In this document: piece after piece, positions 53,881-64,000 of the stretch
Layout: every line of letters starts with the position of its first letter
How positions within the stretch are numbered: the stretch's first letter is position 1
Assembly: GCA_036346395.1 (NCBI GenBank)
Contig: CM070601.1
Span: forward strand, 19,341,763 to 19,405,762
Length of the DNA: 64,000 nt
Origin: Hsuehochloa calcarea
Lineage: Eukaryota > Streptophyta > Magnoliopsida > Poales > Poaceae
Direction of reading: 5' to 3'
The notes under the pieces: model-generated
Seen by the model: only the letters and a program-made list of their open reading frames with translations
What the model was told of the DNA's origin: nothing
The model's database searches: none
Translations under genes and position numbers: made by a program

Positions 53881-55848
53881 ATGGCGGAGGACGGCGAGGA
53901 GAAGCTGCTCGCGACGGTGCAGCACATCGTGCAGACGCTGGGCAGCAGCGACACCATGACGGAGGACATCCTCAAGGTCTTCTCCAACTACGACGGCCGC
54001 CTCTCGCTCGACAAGCTCTACGCCGCGCGGGCCGCGGCGGTGGCGGCAGCGGCGGGCGGTGGAGGTGGTGGCCGAGGAGAGCACTCGATGCCGGCGTCGC
54101 CGCCGCTGCCGCTGCCGCCGCTGCCTGCAGCGGCGGTGTCGGCCGCAGCCGCGAGGCCGCCGGTGACGTCGATGGAGCGGACCGTGCGCGCGCTGGACCG
54201 CCAGATCTCGCAGTTCGTGGCGATGGACAGGCTGATCTGGGCGGACTCGGCCGACGCGGACGCGTTCCTGGAGGCGGTCGACGACCTCATCGGCACCGTG
54301 CAGGAGCTGGACGCCGCGGGCACCAACCGCGTCCTGCTCGACCGCGCGGACGAACTGCTCAGCCGGTGCATGGCGCGGCTGGAGGACGAGTTCCGTGCGC
54401 TCATCGAGCGCCCCGACGACGCGGCCCCCGTGGCGCCGGGCGGGTTCGGGTCGGACGGGAGCGACGACGAGGATGACTTCGGCGGCGGGGATGGCTACGG
54501 CGACGAGCCGATCCCGATCGCCAAGCCGGTCACGGACTACGACGTGGTGATCGACGCGCTCTCGCCGGGATCGGTTGCGAACGTGCACCAGATCGCGCGC
54601 CGGATGGTGGACGCCGGCTTCGGCCGCGAGTGCGCCGAGGCCTACGCCGCAGCACGCCGCGGCTTCGTCGACGAGAGCGTTGCTCGCCTTGGCGTCCGCC
54701 CGCGTACCACCGAGGAGGTCCATGCGTCCCCATGGGAGGAGCTCGAGTTCGACATCGCCCGCTGGATCCCGGCCTTCAACATGGTGTTCCGCATCCTGAT
54801 TCCCAGCGAGCGCCGCCTCTGTGACCGCGTCTTCGACGGCCTAGCCCCCTTCGGCGACCTCGCCTTCGTCGACGCGGTGCGCACTCAGGCACTACAGCTC
54901 ATATCATTCGCCGATGCTATCTCTTCCTCCAGCCGCGCGCCGGAGCGCCTATTCCGCGTCGTGGACATGTATGAGGCTGTGCGGGACCTCCTCCCTGACC
55001 TTGACCCTGTGTTCTCCGACCCTTACTCCGCTGCACTCCGTGCGGAGGTCTCTGCGGTGTGCAACACCCTCGGCTCCTCGATCAAAGGTATATTCATGGA
55101 ATTGGAAAATCTCATCCGCCGTGACCCTGCCCGAGTTGCCGCCCCTGGTGGTGGTATACACCCGATCACTCGGTATGTCATGAACTATCTTCGTGCTGCC
55201 TGTGGGTCACGGCAGACACTGGAAGAGGTTATGGAAGGTGACTTTGGTGCTGGGGGAGGAGGACCTATTGCCGTCGACCCTGACCGCCCCACCTCATCAC
55301 TCGCTGTGCACATCGCATGGATCATGGACGTTTTGCACAAGAACTTGGATACAAAGTCTAAGATTTACCGAGATCCATCACTCGCTTGCATCTTCTTGAT
55401 GAACAATGGCAAGTACATTATCCAGAAGGTGAATGACAGCGAGCTGGGTGTTTTACTCGGTCATGAGTGGATCAAGCAAATGACAAGTAGAGTGCGCCGC
55501 TGGAGCATGGATTACCAGCGGACGACATGGGGCAAGGTTACGACCGCGCTGCACACTGGTGGTCCTGGTGTTGGTGGACTCCCAGCCAAGGCTATGCTGC
55601 AGAAACTGCGGATGTTTAGTACATACTTTGAGGAGATCTATGAGGTACAATCAGAGTGGGTGATAGCTGATGACCAGCTGCGGGTGGATGTTAGGGCAGC
55701 AGTGGCAGATTCCGTGATGCCAGTGTATACCGGATTGATTTCTAGGTTGAAGTCATCTTTGGAAACCGGGCGTGACTTGTGCATCAAGTACACCCCAGAA
55801 GATGTCGAGGCACGAATTCAGCACTTGTTTGAAGGAGCTGCAAAGTGA
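53881..55848 (+). CDS. EXO70B1: Exocyst subunit EXO70, B clade
   Basis: An intronless frame of 655 codons, GC-rich as usual for grass genes. Residues 1-50 form the short EXO70 lead (EEKLLATVQHIVQTLG, DILKVFSNYDGRLSLDKLY). Next comes an Ala/Gly/Pro-rich linker, then MERTVRALDRQISQFVAMDRLIWADSADADAFLEAVDDL. An acidic loop (SDDEDDFGGGDGYGDE) precedes VTDYDVVIDALSPGSVANVHQIARRMVDAGF. The core Exo70 domain covers ~285-640 (FDIARWIPAFNMVFRILIPSERRLCDRVF, ALQLISFADAIS, HIAWIMDVLHKNLDTKSKIYRD, IFLMNNGKYIIQKV, FSTYFEEIYEVQSEWVIAD, IKYTPEDVEARIQHLF). EXO70 guides the exocyst to plasma-membrane phosphoinositides; B-clade members also act in autophagy-linked transport and immunity. The single exon and overall pattern fit B1. 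The start was chosen at ATG 53881, after an in-frame stop-containing leader. Confidence 0.93.
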   Translation: MAEDGEEKLLATVQHIVQTLGSSDTMTEDILKVFSNYDGRLSLDKLYAARAAAVAAAAGGGGGGRGEHSMPASPPLPLPPLPAAAVSAAAARPPVTSMERTVRALDRQISQFVAMDRLIWADSADADAFLEAVDDLIGTVQELDAAGTNRVLLDRADELLSRCMARLEDEFRALIERPDDAAPVAPGGFGSDGSDDEDDFGGGDGYGDEPIPIAKPVTDYDVVIDALSPGSVANVHQIARRMVDAGFGRECAEAYAAARRGFVDESVARLGVRPRTTEEVHASPWEELEFDIARWIPAFNMVFRILIPSERRLCDRVFDGLAPFGDLAFVDAVRTQALQLISFADAISSSSRAPERLFRVVDMYEAVRDLLPDLDPVFSDPYSAALRAEVSAVCNTLGSSIKGIFMELENLIRRDPARVAAPGGGIHPITRYVMNYLRAACGSRQTLEEVMEGDFGAGGGGPIAVDPDRPTSSLAVHIAWIMDVLHKNLDTKSKIYRDPSLACIFLMNNGKYIIQKVNDSELGVLLGHEWIKQMTSRVRRWSMDYQRTTWGKVTTALHTGGPGVGGLPAKAMLQKLRMFSTYFEEIYEVQSEWVIADDQLRVDVRAAVADSVMPVYTGLISRLKSSLETGRDLCIKYTPEDVEARIQHLFEGAAK

Positions 55849-56500
55849 TCAGTTAATCAGCACCTTATGGGGCTGCAGCTGCTTCTCTTTGGGATTAGTA
55901 AAGTTGCTATCATGAATTGTGGGGAATATCTGAGCCTCAGTAATGGTGATATTCTTAGCTCAACCTTGCGATTGTGTATTGTTTGTATTTTGCCCTCCCT
56001 GAAGAAATTCTGGGGTTTGACAAATGGTGTACATGAGTGTAGGTGTTTCTGTATCAGTTAGTAAGTTGATTATTTTGTAACAAAATTAGGGTACCATTTC
56101 GGTTTCAACCACTCTTTTAGTTTAACCCCATCAAGTGTTTATGTGTGGATTTCAATATTTATTTTTAATACGTTCATGTTCTCAAACATTTGGGAAAAAG
56201 TGGATATAAGTTTTTTCTATGATGACTTTGTGGATGATCTAATTCTATGATGGCCATAGTATTGATGTCAAGTCATGAAATCCATGGCGGACCTATTGCA
56301 CCTTTTGAAAATTCATCATTGCTAGCTTGGTAACTTGTATGAAAGAAAATTTAAAGCTTCATAGTAAATACATTGTGCACACTGATTCCGTTATGTTAAG
56401 TGCGGTTACGCAGTTGGTAGATTATCAATTTATCATTTAGGCTTGACATAGACGAGTACCTGATGTAGTTACAGGCAGCCAAGCACGCAACTAACTTATT
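55849..56500. other. EXO70 3' UTR and flanking DNA
   Basis: The first ~250 bp look like 3' UTR. No other gene is seen. Confidence 0.4.
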
Positions 56501-56502
56501 GC

Positions 56503-56960
56503 AGATATTAGAGTTTAGGTAAGAGTCCAAGTCGTGTGCGAGTTGTGTTAAAAGTCGGACTGTATACTGAGTTGATTTCTAGGTTGAAGTCGGACTGTAG
56601 ATGGTGGAGATGGAATTGATGACATTGCTGATAGTATTGGTAGTGAGCAACTTTTGATCTTTGTGGTGATATTAGTTATGAAGTCGATGGATGATATATT
56701 TTGGTAGATTCTAGTAATAATATTATAATATGTAATAAGATGGATATAGTTGTTATCTTATGCCCATCTTGAGAGGAAGTGTTGGAGATATTAGAGTTTA
56801 GGTAAGAGTTTAAGTCGTGTGTGAATCAGACTCAAATCATTTGCGAGTTGTGTTAGAGTTAAATTGTAATATTTAACACTATAAATAAAAGGTATAGAGA
56901 TTCCAAGAGAGACATATAATACTCCCGAAATTCAACTTAACTGTTATACTTACACTTGTC
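56503..56960. repeat. Copia/TRIM-like LTR fragments
   Basis: GATATTAGAGTTTAGGTAAGAGT occurs at about 56507 and 56785, followed in both by an AAGTCGTGTG segment. The second copy starts TGTTGGAGATATT just after a purine-rich GAGAGGAAG, as at a PPT/3' LTR junction. The ~200 bp between are non-coding. The size suggests a TRIM or a deleted copia element; full LTR borders were not found. 56961-57296 shows nothing further. Confidence 0.5.
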
Positions 56961-57296
56961 CTTCAGTTGACATTTTTGCAATTGTAATGCTGAGTAGTTT
57001 GCATTTGTACCATGAAATAAAGTTCTTGTAGAGTGTTGACAATGTAGATTGAGCCTGAAGCAGTTAGGACTTAGGAGTAGCCAAACACACAATGAACTTC
57101 TAGAACACTGAACACTTCGTAATCGAGTTATATTCCCTTGAAATACACAGGTAAACGATATTCTGGATCACCAATTTCAGAATGCCCTCTTGCTGAGGTA
57201 CGTGATGCAATGGTAACTGTAATTTTTAGGCACGAAAGGTTTTGAAGCAGTGCGTGATTTTAATCCGTATCAGATATTTGACATGCTTCCACCTAA

Positions 57297-57835
57297 GGAT
57301 TGAAATCTCGGGAACCGGTGGAAAACCTGGCGGGCGGAGCGGTAACCGGCCGGTTACCGGAGGAACCGGAAAAAAATCGTTCGAAATTCGAAAAGTAAAA
57401 TTTGAATTGAGGATTTTTTTAAAACCGGTTACCACCCAAAACCGGTTGAAAAAACTAGGAAAAACCAGAATCAAAACCCGAAAAACAGATAAAACCAGTT
57501 ATGGGTAATTAGTAATTGAAATATATACAAATATTAATTAGAAAACATTTAATAAAGTAACAAATCCTGATACATAAGGAACTTGATATCTAGTTATAAT
57601 TAGAAAGTTTTTAATGAAGTAGTATTGTCTAAAAAATGTTGAGACTTGAAAGTACAATAATTCAAACATATTTAGTTTATACAATATGTAATCTAGCAAA
57701 AAAAGTCTAAATCAACATAGAAAGTGTATTATGCGGTCATAATTAAAATTAAAATTTAAAATTTAAAAATTTGACCGGTTATTATTTATCCTGGTTTCCA
57801 CTCGGTTTTCCGGTAATCATCCGCCGGGATTTGGA
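57297..57835. mobile_element. Foldback DNA element rich in CCGGT motifs
   Basis: The left end (AAATCTCGGGAACCGGTGG..) and the right end (..ACCGGTAATCATCCGCCGGGATTT-like, reverse complement AAATCCCGGCGG) form imperfect inverted repeats, each followed inward by GGAAAACC. GGTAACCGG and ACCGGTTACC motifs cluster near the left end and recur in reverse near the right. It is non-coding and about 540 bp. No target duplication was confirmed. Confidence 0.5.
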
Positions 57836-58899
57836 TCCTTGTCCCATCATCATCCTTAGGCCTCAGTGTCTCATACCGGGCTTGGAAGGCTCATGCATGA
57901 CAGCTGACCGGAACCATTTTGGACATGATAAGGTATTTCTCTGATCTTGACATAGGAATAGACTGAAGTCAAGAAATGTCTAGTTCCATAAACTCATACA
58001 CTTGCGAAATGCTGACGACTAGGAGAACCTTACGTGAATTGCTAGTCATCATGTTCCACTCTGGCATCTTCTTGATGGGCAACATGAGGGAAACTTGGTG
58101 CCTGTTGGCTCAAGGTCTTGCTACTTGCTAGGCGAGGATTCAGCAAAGGAAGGGTCGACACTCCACAGAGATTCACTGGTAAGTATCAATTGAGCTGTCT
58201 TCTGTTTGAGATCCATTGCAAGCAAGAAGGCCATGGGGAGTCCCCATTGCAGAATCTTTGCCCTGTAAGTTCTCCCTGTATGAGGGATGGTTTGCTAATT
58301 GCTACAGTTAGTATTACAGTATGAATGTTGTTGCTACTGATTACCGAGAACCCAGTGGCTTGGCAGGGAGGATGGAGAAGCACCAACTGTAAAATAAGTT
58401 ATCCGTCGGAAATGGGCCATCTGCCTGGATTTATCTGTTTCCAATAGTTTACATTTATGTGTTAGGCGTTCGACTGGTTAACTCTAGCTAAAACGGATCT
58501 TCTAAACATCAGTTTCTTTAGCATCTTCAGGATTAAGTTATTGCTTGACTCAATGTTTGTTTGTTTTTGGCAGCATTGGGAACTTCGTATCCCACTCTGT
58601 GGACTGCTGTAGTATTAGACGTCTGCTGTGCAGAATTATGTGGGGAACAAAACTTTGCAGGTGCTCTGTTGGTATTTGGCATGCTGCGATTTCATACCGT
58701 GCAGCCATAAGTGAATGTGAATGTATTGCCAAATTACTGTCAGGATGCATTTAGATTCTTCATTGATATTTGGTACTTAACCTTCTTAACCTTGAATTGA
58801 GTTCAGTTAAAGTAGGTTGTTGATGCGGGAAGAGCTAGAAACTTACTGTTGAGTTCTCGATGGTTATGTGCAGCCCTTGTCTACCAAATCTGGATACAA
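57836..58899. other. Gene-free region
   Basis: No coding region longer than expected by chance and no repeat structure were recognised. Confidence 0.3.
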
Positions 58900-59960
58900 T
58901 GCTAGTATACAAGTTGGTCCGCAAGCTGGTATGCTACCAGTGGTCGAAGAAAGAGTTCGACCACGTGAAGTTATCCGACATTTGATCGAGAAAGTATTGA
59001 ATAGTCCATGAATGACATGATATTTCACCTGAAGTTCAACCAGATATCGCGAGGCAAAGGGAGAATACACGAGTTGGTCATTTAGTTCGATCAGATACGG
59101 ACTAGTCGTATGGAGATACGAGCTGATCGTAGACTAGTCGAACATAATCACTAAGTGGTCGAAACCTGGTTGTAAGGAGTTACGAACCGGTCGAGACTTA
59201 ATATGATCTGGTTATATAGAGATATGAGCTGGTCGTTAGTGACAAGGATCTGGTCATAGATCATATTGCATTAAGGTTCGTCTGATATTATTTGTGTGTA
59301 TTTGGGAATCGTTATGTTCTATTAGGAACCACTAACGACTCGTGATCGAAAAAGGTTTTCGAGTCATAACCGACTACACATGAATCTAACGGATCACATA
59401 CTTAACGGGTTAGAACAAACGTGTTCGGATAGGATCTGTCATAAGCTCCATATAAGGAGATACATGAAGCTGTCGGGACAGACACACAAGATAGACGTGA
59501 CGTGAGTTGTTCTACCGAAACCCTAGCCACCATCTTCCTAAGAGCTCTACCGTGTGAGTTGGTGCTAGCACACCGGCGTACGATGTTCCTTCCCTGGACG
59601 TGTGGATACTGTAGAGGCGCTACTGCTGTTGCTGTTGCGCTTGTGAACGATCCACAACCTTGGGGAGGAACTCGATTGGTTGTTGGAGGAGACGATCGAC
59701 TACACTAGACGATCGACTTCGACCACTTCATCGATGTGCTCTACATTGGATCAAGTTGCTCTAACTCTTCTTTCACTGCACTACGCGTCGGTGGTAATAA
59801 TATATGATCTCTTGCTTGCTTGGTATCCTGGTTTACGTGGTAGAAGTTTGAATTGTCAGCTAGCGTAACCTACCCGTATCCCTTCATTTAGCACCTCTGT
59901 TTTGTGTTTCATAATATAAATCCAAGTCACACGTGGTAGAATTATGAATTGTCAGCCATC
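58900..59960. repeat. LTR-like DNA with degenerate ~45-bp repeats
   Basis: Between 59080 and 59260 variants of GAGATACGAGCTGGTCGTA recur about every 40-50 bp. Downstream (59440-59730) is a stretch like an LTR leader, with CCATATAAGGAGATACATG near 59451 as a possible TATA region. Two similar segments ACGTGGTAGAA..GAATTGTCAGC (59836, 59931) are noted. Termini were not found. Confidence 0.4.
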
Positions 59961-59999
59961 GGAGTAAGCCTCAGTGTGTGGTCGTATCAAGACAGTGAT

Positions 60000-60930
60000 C
60001 AGATTGTCTCGGAATATGGTTAATATGATTAATCTGATTCTCCTCAGCGTGGCGGCTCGCGTTGACTTCGCCCACATGGGCTCCATCGTTGCTCACCACC
60101 CGCCTCGAGGCTGTAGCCTCGGCGGGGCGGCCCCGACGCGCCGCCCGCATCGAGGGCCATACCTCGGCATGGCGGCTCTGCGTCAACTTAGCCCAAATGG
60201 GCTCCGTCGCTGCTCACCACCTGCCTCGAGGCTGTAGCCTCGGTGGGGTGGCTCGACACACCGCCCACCTCAAGGGTCATGCCTCGGTGTGGCGGCTCCA
60301 CGTCGACTTCGCCCACATGGGCTCTGTCGCTGCTCACCGCCCACCTTGAGGTTGTAGCCTCGACGGGGCGGCCCCGACGCACCGCCCTCCTCGAGGGCCA
60401 TGCCTCGGCGTGGCGGCTCCGTGTCGACTTCTTCCGGGGTATCCCGACTCCCGAGGGGCCAAGGGTGACAGGATTGCGCCCGCTCGCCCCTCGGAACCGC
60501 GGGACTTGCCCTTGCAACCTCGGACCACGTAGACGAGGGAGTTATCGTAGTAGGGCACCAAGGGGTGCCCTGTATCCTAGGGTCGTCGGAATACCAGTGT
60601 GCCGCCGGGGATATTGTACATGTGTAGACCAAGTCATATGGTGTATTTAAGCAAATGTACTTAAATGCCCTCTCTATACATTGTGAGGGTAAGAAGATAA
60701 ATATCACGTCTTGCCTCCTATAAATAAAGCCTCAAGGGCATGTAAAAGGGAGCTGGGCCTCATTATCTCATTCACACACTCAACGCAATACATTCATACA
60801 TCTTGTGTCTCGGCTCCTCTCCCCCTTTGGTCTTCTTCCAAGACAAAGGGTACTCCGTATTCACTGTTTAGTCTTTTCTTGTTACGACAAGAAGAAAAGA
60901 AATGAAGTGTACCAGCCAATTTATCTTTTG
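60000..60930 (+). repeat. Probable solo LTR with 120-bp tandem repeats
   Basis: Units start at 60048, 60168, 60288 and 60409 (the last is cut after ~25 bp), each opening GYRTGGCGGCTC and containing GCCCAYATGGGCTC and GCTGTAGCCTCG. After them come CCCGAGGGGCCAAGGG, a TATA box (CCTATAAATAAAGC near 60716) and a pyrimidine-rich leader. These features are typical of a gypsy LTR; the ends are not exact and no internal genes follow. Confidence 0.55.
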
Positions 60931-62733
60931 GTACTTTCTCTGAACTAACTCTTCTGGTTTCATCCATCTCTCATTCCTTCCCATGTTCAAAATGTTGCAT
61001 TTCTCTTACATTGTCTGTGTAATGTGTTACTGGGAAAAAAACAAGTAGTTTTGTGAGTAAATCTGCCAAGTGTCCATGAGTAGTACTATTGTCTGAACCA
61101 CCAGCAATGACTTGTTACAAAGTTAAAATTGGGATTATGAAACATTGTAAGTATAATAAACTAAATGATGCCCAGCGTTTTCATTATGAAGGCTATTGTC
61201 TTACATCATCCTGAAATATTATCACCAACTTTTTTTTATTTAAAATAAAAAAACAGAAGGGAACTTCCCTACCAACTTATATTAAACACTATCATGGGAA
61301 GTAAAATCATTACAAACGACGGGGAAGATTTGAAGCCAGTAGCCTCAGCTTGTACAACACAGCCTGAGGATGTCGTCATATGTCATAGAGACAATTTCTT
61401 ATCACCGACTGATCGTCCTAAACTGATACATGTTGTCTGCTATTTCTTAACAACTGATCATGTCGTGATTTTTGCTGCACTCAGGACATGCAAAATAAGC
61501 ATACCCTGTTGCAATGTTGTCCAATGTCCAGATGGTATATTGATTTTTTCAGTGTTCTAAAGTGATGTAGATGGGAATCTGCTGGTGTTTCTGTTTACTT
61601 GTGTTTATACTGAACTCGGAAAAATTGTCGCTTCTTCATGTCACTCATTCTCTTCATACGAGTATTCAGATGTGCCTAGTGTTTACTTCTTTTTCGGCAT
61701 TACTACGGAGGAGGCTAAAACGAGACTGATGTCTACCATTGGCTTTGCAGAAAATTGACAGATAAAGACGTTCTAAAGAATTAGGAAGTTGGTGGTAGTT
61801 TTCCGAAGTCTCATTTTTGGGACAATGCTGGGAGTTTGGGTTTGTTGGCCTTTGCTGATTGTGATGACCCGTGCAGTCATTACCAAGATGGTGTCACTGG
61901 TCTCTTATGTGATTATTATTTAATACTGATGTACTTCTTAAATCTATTTTGGACAAAATCTCTTATGTGGATAATATTCGACACTGATGTACTTCTGAAA
62001 TCTCACTTTCGACAAAATCTGGGGAATGTTATCCATAATCCATAGGCAATTCGGCATGGAACATCAGTCAAGAAGAACATGGATGCAATGTTTACTCGCT
62101 TCTCTTCTCTGTAAAATCGTTATGACATGCATGCCCTAAGTTCCTGAGTTATAACAAATCTTGCTCTTTCTCTGTTCTGCTTTCTCATCCCCAAAAGAAT
62201 ATGTTTTATTATTTATTCTGACGGATCGGTGTGTGCATGCTAGCTGATGACAAGAAATAGAATCGTCCACTTCATATTGCTAGCTGCCTATTGTTACTGC
62301 TAGACAAAATACAAAATTATCTTCTCCGTGTAACTAGATAATGACACAGAATTACTTCGAATGAGTAACACTGAGTTATTATAAGCAAATACACACCGTT
62401 ATACAAATTCTATTGCTAATTCAAATAGTTAACAATGGAGTCTTGATACTAAAAGATGTCGGCATCTCCGCATCTGTCAAGTCTTAATTAGCGAAAAAGG
62501 TGAGGTGAGGTGATCCGATTTACAGCACGATAATCTACAGACCACTACTACAGTTCTACAACCTAACAAAAGATAATGCAGATAAATTAAGGTTCCTACT
62601 TCCCTACATCAAGAATGTAATATGTCCAGCTAAACGATCTAAATGGCTACCAGCAAAACGAGGCTACTGGAGTCAGCAAAAATTCCCATCTCATCAAACG
62701 AACGAGGACTTTATTTTTCAGCTACCATTTCAG
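60931..62733. other. Gene-free region; right end probably the AP2 gene 3' UTR
   Basis: An 88-codon frame at 61294-61560 has no recognisable domain. A partly repeated pair (ACTGATGTACTTCT at about 61926 and 61982) is visible. Nothing else is supported. Confidence 0.35.
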
Positions 62734-63322
62734 TCACCCAGCGCCCCACAGCGGCGAGTCGACGACGTCGGTGTCGAGCTCGTCAACCTGCCAATCCTCG
62801 CTCTTGATGTCGCGGTAAGAGGCCACCATCTCAGTGACAGCGTCAACGTCAATGTCATCCAAGTAGTCAGTGAACATCTCCTCCGGCGCAGCCCAAGAAG
62901 CATCCCGATGCTGAGCGTTACCCGTGCCGCCACCCTGCGCAGGCACCGGCTCCACTTCACGCTCCTGGAAGACAGAGGCGGCGGCGGCAAGAGAACAAGA
63001 CGCGGACTCGCATTGCCCCGGCGCAGCGGCGGTGGAGACAGCTGGGAAGTTGACGGGCGCGAGGTGGCTGTGGATGGCCCTGGCGGCCCTGTCGTAGGCG
63101 AGGGCGGCGTCGACGGCGGTGTCGAAGGTGCCCAGCCAGTGCCGCCTGCCGTGGTTGGGCTCGCGGATCTCGGCGACCCACTTGCCCCACAGGCGCTGCC
63201 GGTCGCCGCGGTAGTTGTGTTTCATGTTCTCTGGGCCCCCCATCCCTCGGTGAGCCGCCCGTGCCCTGACGGCGCCCGGTGTGGCACGGTTCTTGGCGCG
63301 AGCTTGCTTCGTCCTCGTTGCA
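62734..63322 (-). CDS. AP2/ERF transcription factor, DREB-like, last exon (5' end not found)
   Basis: This exon opens after a TACGTGCAG acceptor and encodes about 195 residues to TGA. It has a basic lead (TKQARAKNRA), GGPEN, then one AP2 domain of about 57 residues (HNYRGDRQRLWGKWVAEIREPNHGRRHWLGTFDTAVDAALAYDRAARAIHSHLAPVNFP). The KWVAEIRE core keeps the Val14/Glu19 pair used by DREB proteins to bind DRE/CRT sites. The tail is acidic (EEMFTDYLDDIDVDAVTEM, SEDWQVDELDTD), as in activators. Odd points are Asp for the usual Val in YRGV, Leu for Thr in RQRTWG, and His in NRGRRLW. The first exon was not identified and may lie beyond the right edge. Closest to A-group DREB2-like factors; exact member unknown. 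Confidence 0.85.
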
Positions 63323-64000
63323 CTGCACGTAAACAACGCAAGCATGCACATCTAAAATCTCAATGCTAACGAAAATAACAAGGCAATGCCAACGTTTCAG
63401 GAATGGTTAATTGACACTTATCAGCAGCAGTGATGTACGAGTAAGAATTTCCACAGAAATGGGCTGGGCTCTACTATGCTTCAAGCTAGTTCTAAAGTGG
63501 TTACTACTACTTGGAATGCATACATCTGTGGTTTTGGTTGGTGATCCGTACATCTGTGGTTTTGGTTGGTGATCCCCAAGATTCATACAAAATGTGGTTA
63601 CTGATTAGGATTTAGGAACATGTTTGCAAACGCACTCACTGGATTGGCTGAGTTCAGTTGTTTGAATTTTAGCAGCAAATGAATCATGCTATACACTCTA
63701 CCTAGGATTTTCTCAGCATCTGTTCTGTTCAGCTATGTTGCCATCTGGGATCGGTAGGATAGAAACAAAGAAGCAGAGTCCTTTAATTTGAAGTTCTATT
63801 TGAACTTTGAAGCTCCTTTTTTATTATTATCTTTTCTTGTTTCACTACACTGCACAGTTGGCAATTGAGATTGATACCGAGGCTGCTAGACAAGTATACA
63901 TAACAGAGCCAACTACATGTGCAACCTCCATAGGGAAAAAATATCCACACAATGTAACCTACATTAATAGGAGTGCACATGCTATATTTTGCATCAACAA
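63323..64000. other. Intron or upstream DNA of the AP2 gene with a 28-bp tandem repeat
   Basis: 63521-63548 and 63549-63576 are identical 28-bp direct repeats (TACATCTGTGGTTTTGGTTG...). No exon with a start codon that splices to 63322 was recognised on the minus strand. Confidence 0.4.

Noticed and set aside
53410..54723. 437-codon frame on the minus strand
   Set aside because: It lies opposite the EXO70 start region in GC-rich DNA; its His/Arg/Val-rich composition is the antisense shadow of real codons and shows no domain.
61294..61560. 88-codon frame on the plus strand
   Set aside because: No recognisable domain, no codon bias like that of nearby genes, no supporting splice context.

Overview
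The window is nuclear DNA of a grass, most likely rice (Oryza) or a close relative. The evidence is intron-rich plant genes with very GC-rich 5' ends, plant-only protein families (RETICULATA-related, EXO70B, PRA1.B, AP2/ERF), many small foldback elements, and nested LTR retrotransposons primed by initiator tRNA-Met. All coordinates were read by eye, without alignment software.

Five host genes are supported. (1) 1145-6976, minus: a seven-exon RETICULATA-RELATED 5/6-type plastid protein (732 aa). (2) 27112-35583, minus: a five-exon sorting nexin 2 (PX-BAR, 507 aa) whose 5.4-kb first intron holds a gypsy retrotransposon. (3) 38808-39473, minus: a single-exon PRA1 family protein (221 aa). (4) 53881-55848, plus: a single-exon EXO70B-type exocyst subunit (655 aa). 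(5) 62734-63322, minus: the last exon of a DREB-like AP2/ERF factor whose start was not found. SNX2, PRA1 and EXO70 all act in membrane traffic, but nothing shows they are co-regulated; this looks like ordinary gene order.

The space between genes is mostly transposon debris with a readable nesting order. From 7850 to 15341, an Ac-like hAT element lies in an old LTR fragment, a 3.4-kb solo LTR lies in the hAT, and a 2.0-kb inverted solo LTR lies in that; all three insertions keep target-site duplications. From 15342 to 25145 is a gypsy element with 2.6-2.9-kb LTRs whose gag-to-RT part is replaced by non-coding GGATTA-rich DNA, followed by an inverted, truncated relative (25146-26830). From about 39839 to 50931 is a copia-type element or elements interrupted by two solo LTRs, an 849-bp tandem duplication, and a gag-bearing element with an unrecognised ORF. 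Between 57297 and 60930 are a foldback element and LTR-like DNA with 45-bp and 120-bp repeats.

I found no CRISPR array, rRNA or tRNA gene, and no clear undescribed multi-gene system. The least explained items are the palindrome array upstream of the TATA box in the large gypsy LTRs, a palindromic block shared by otherwise different LTRs, and the orphan ORF at 48215-49090.
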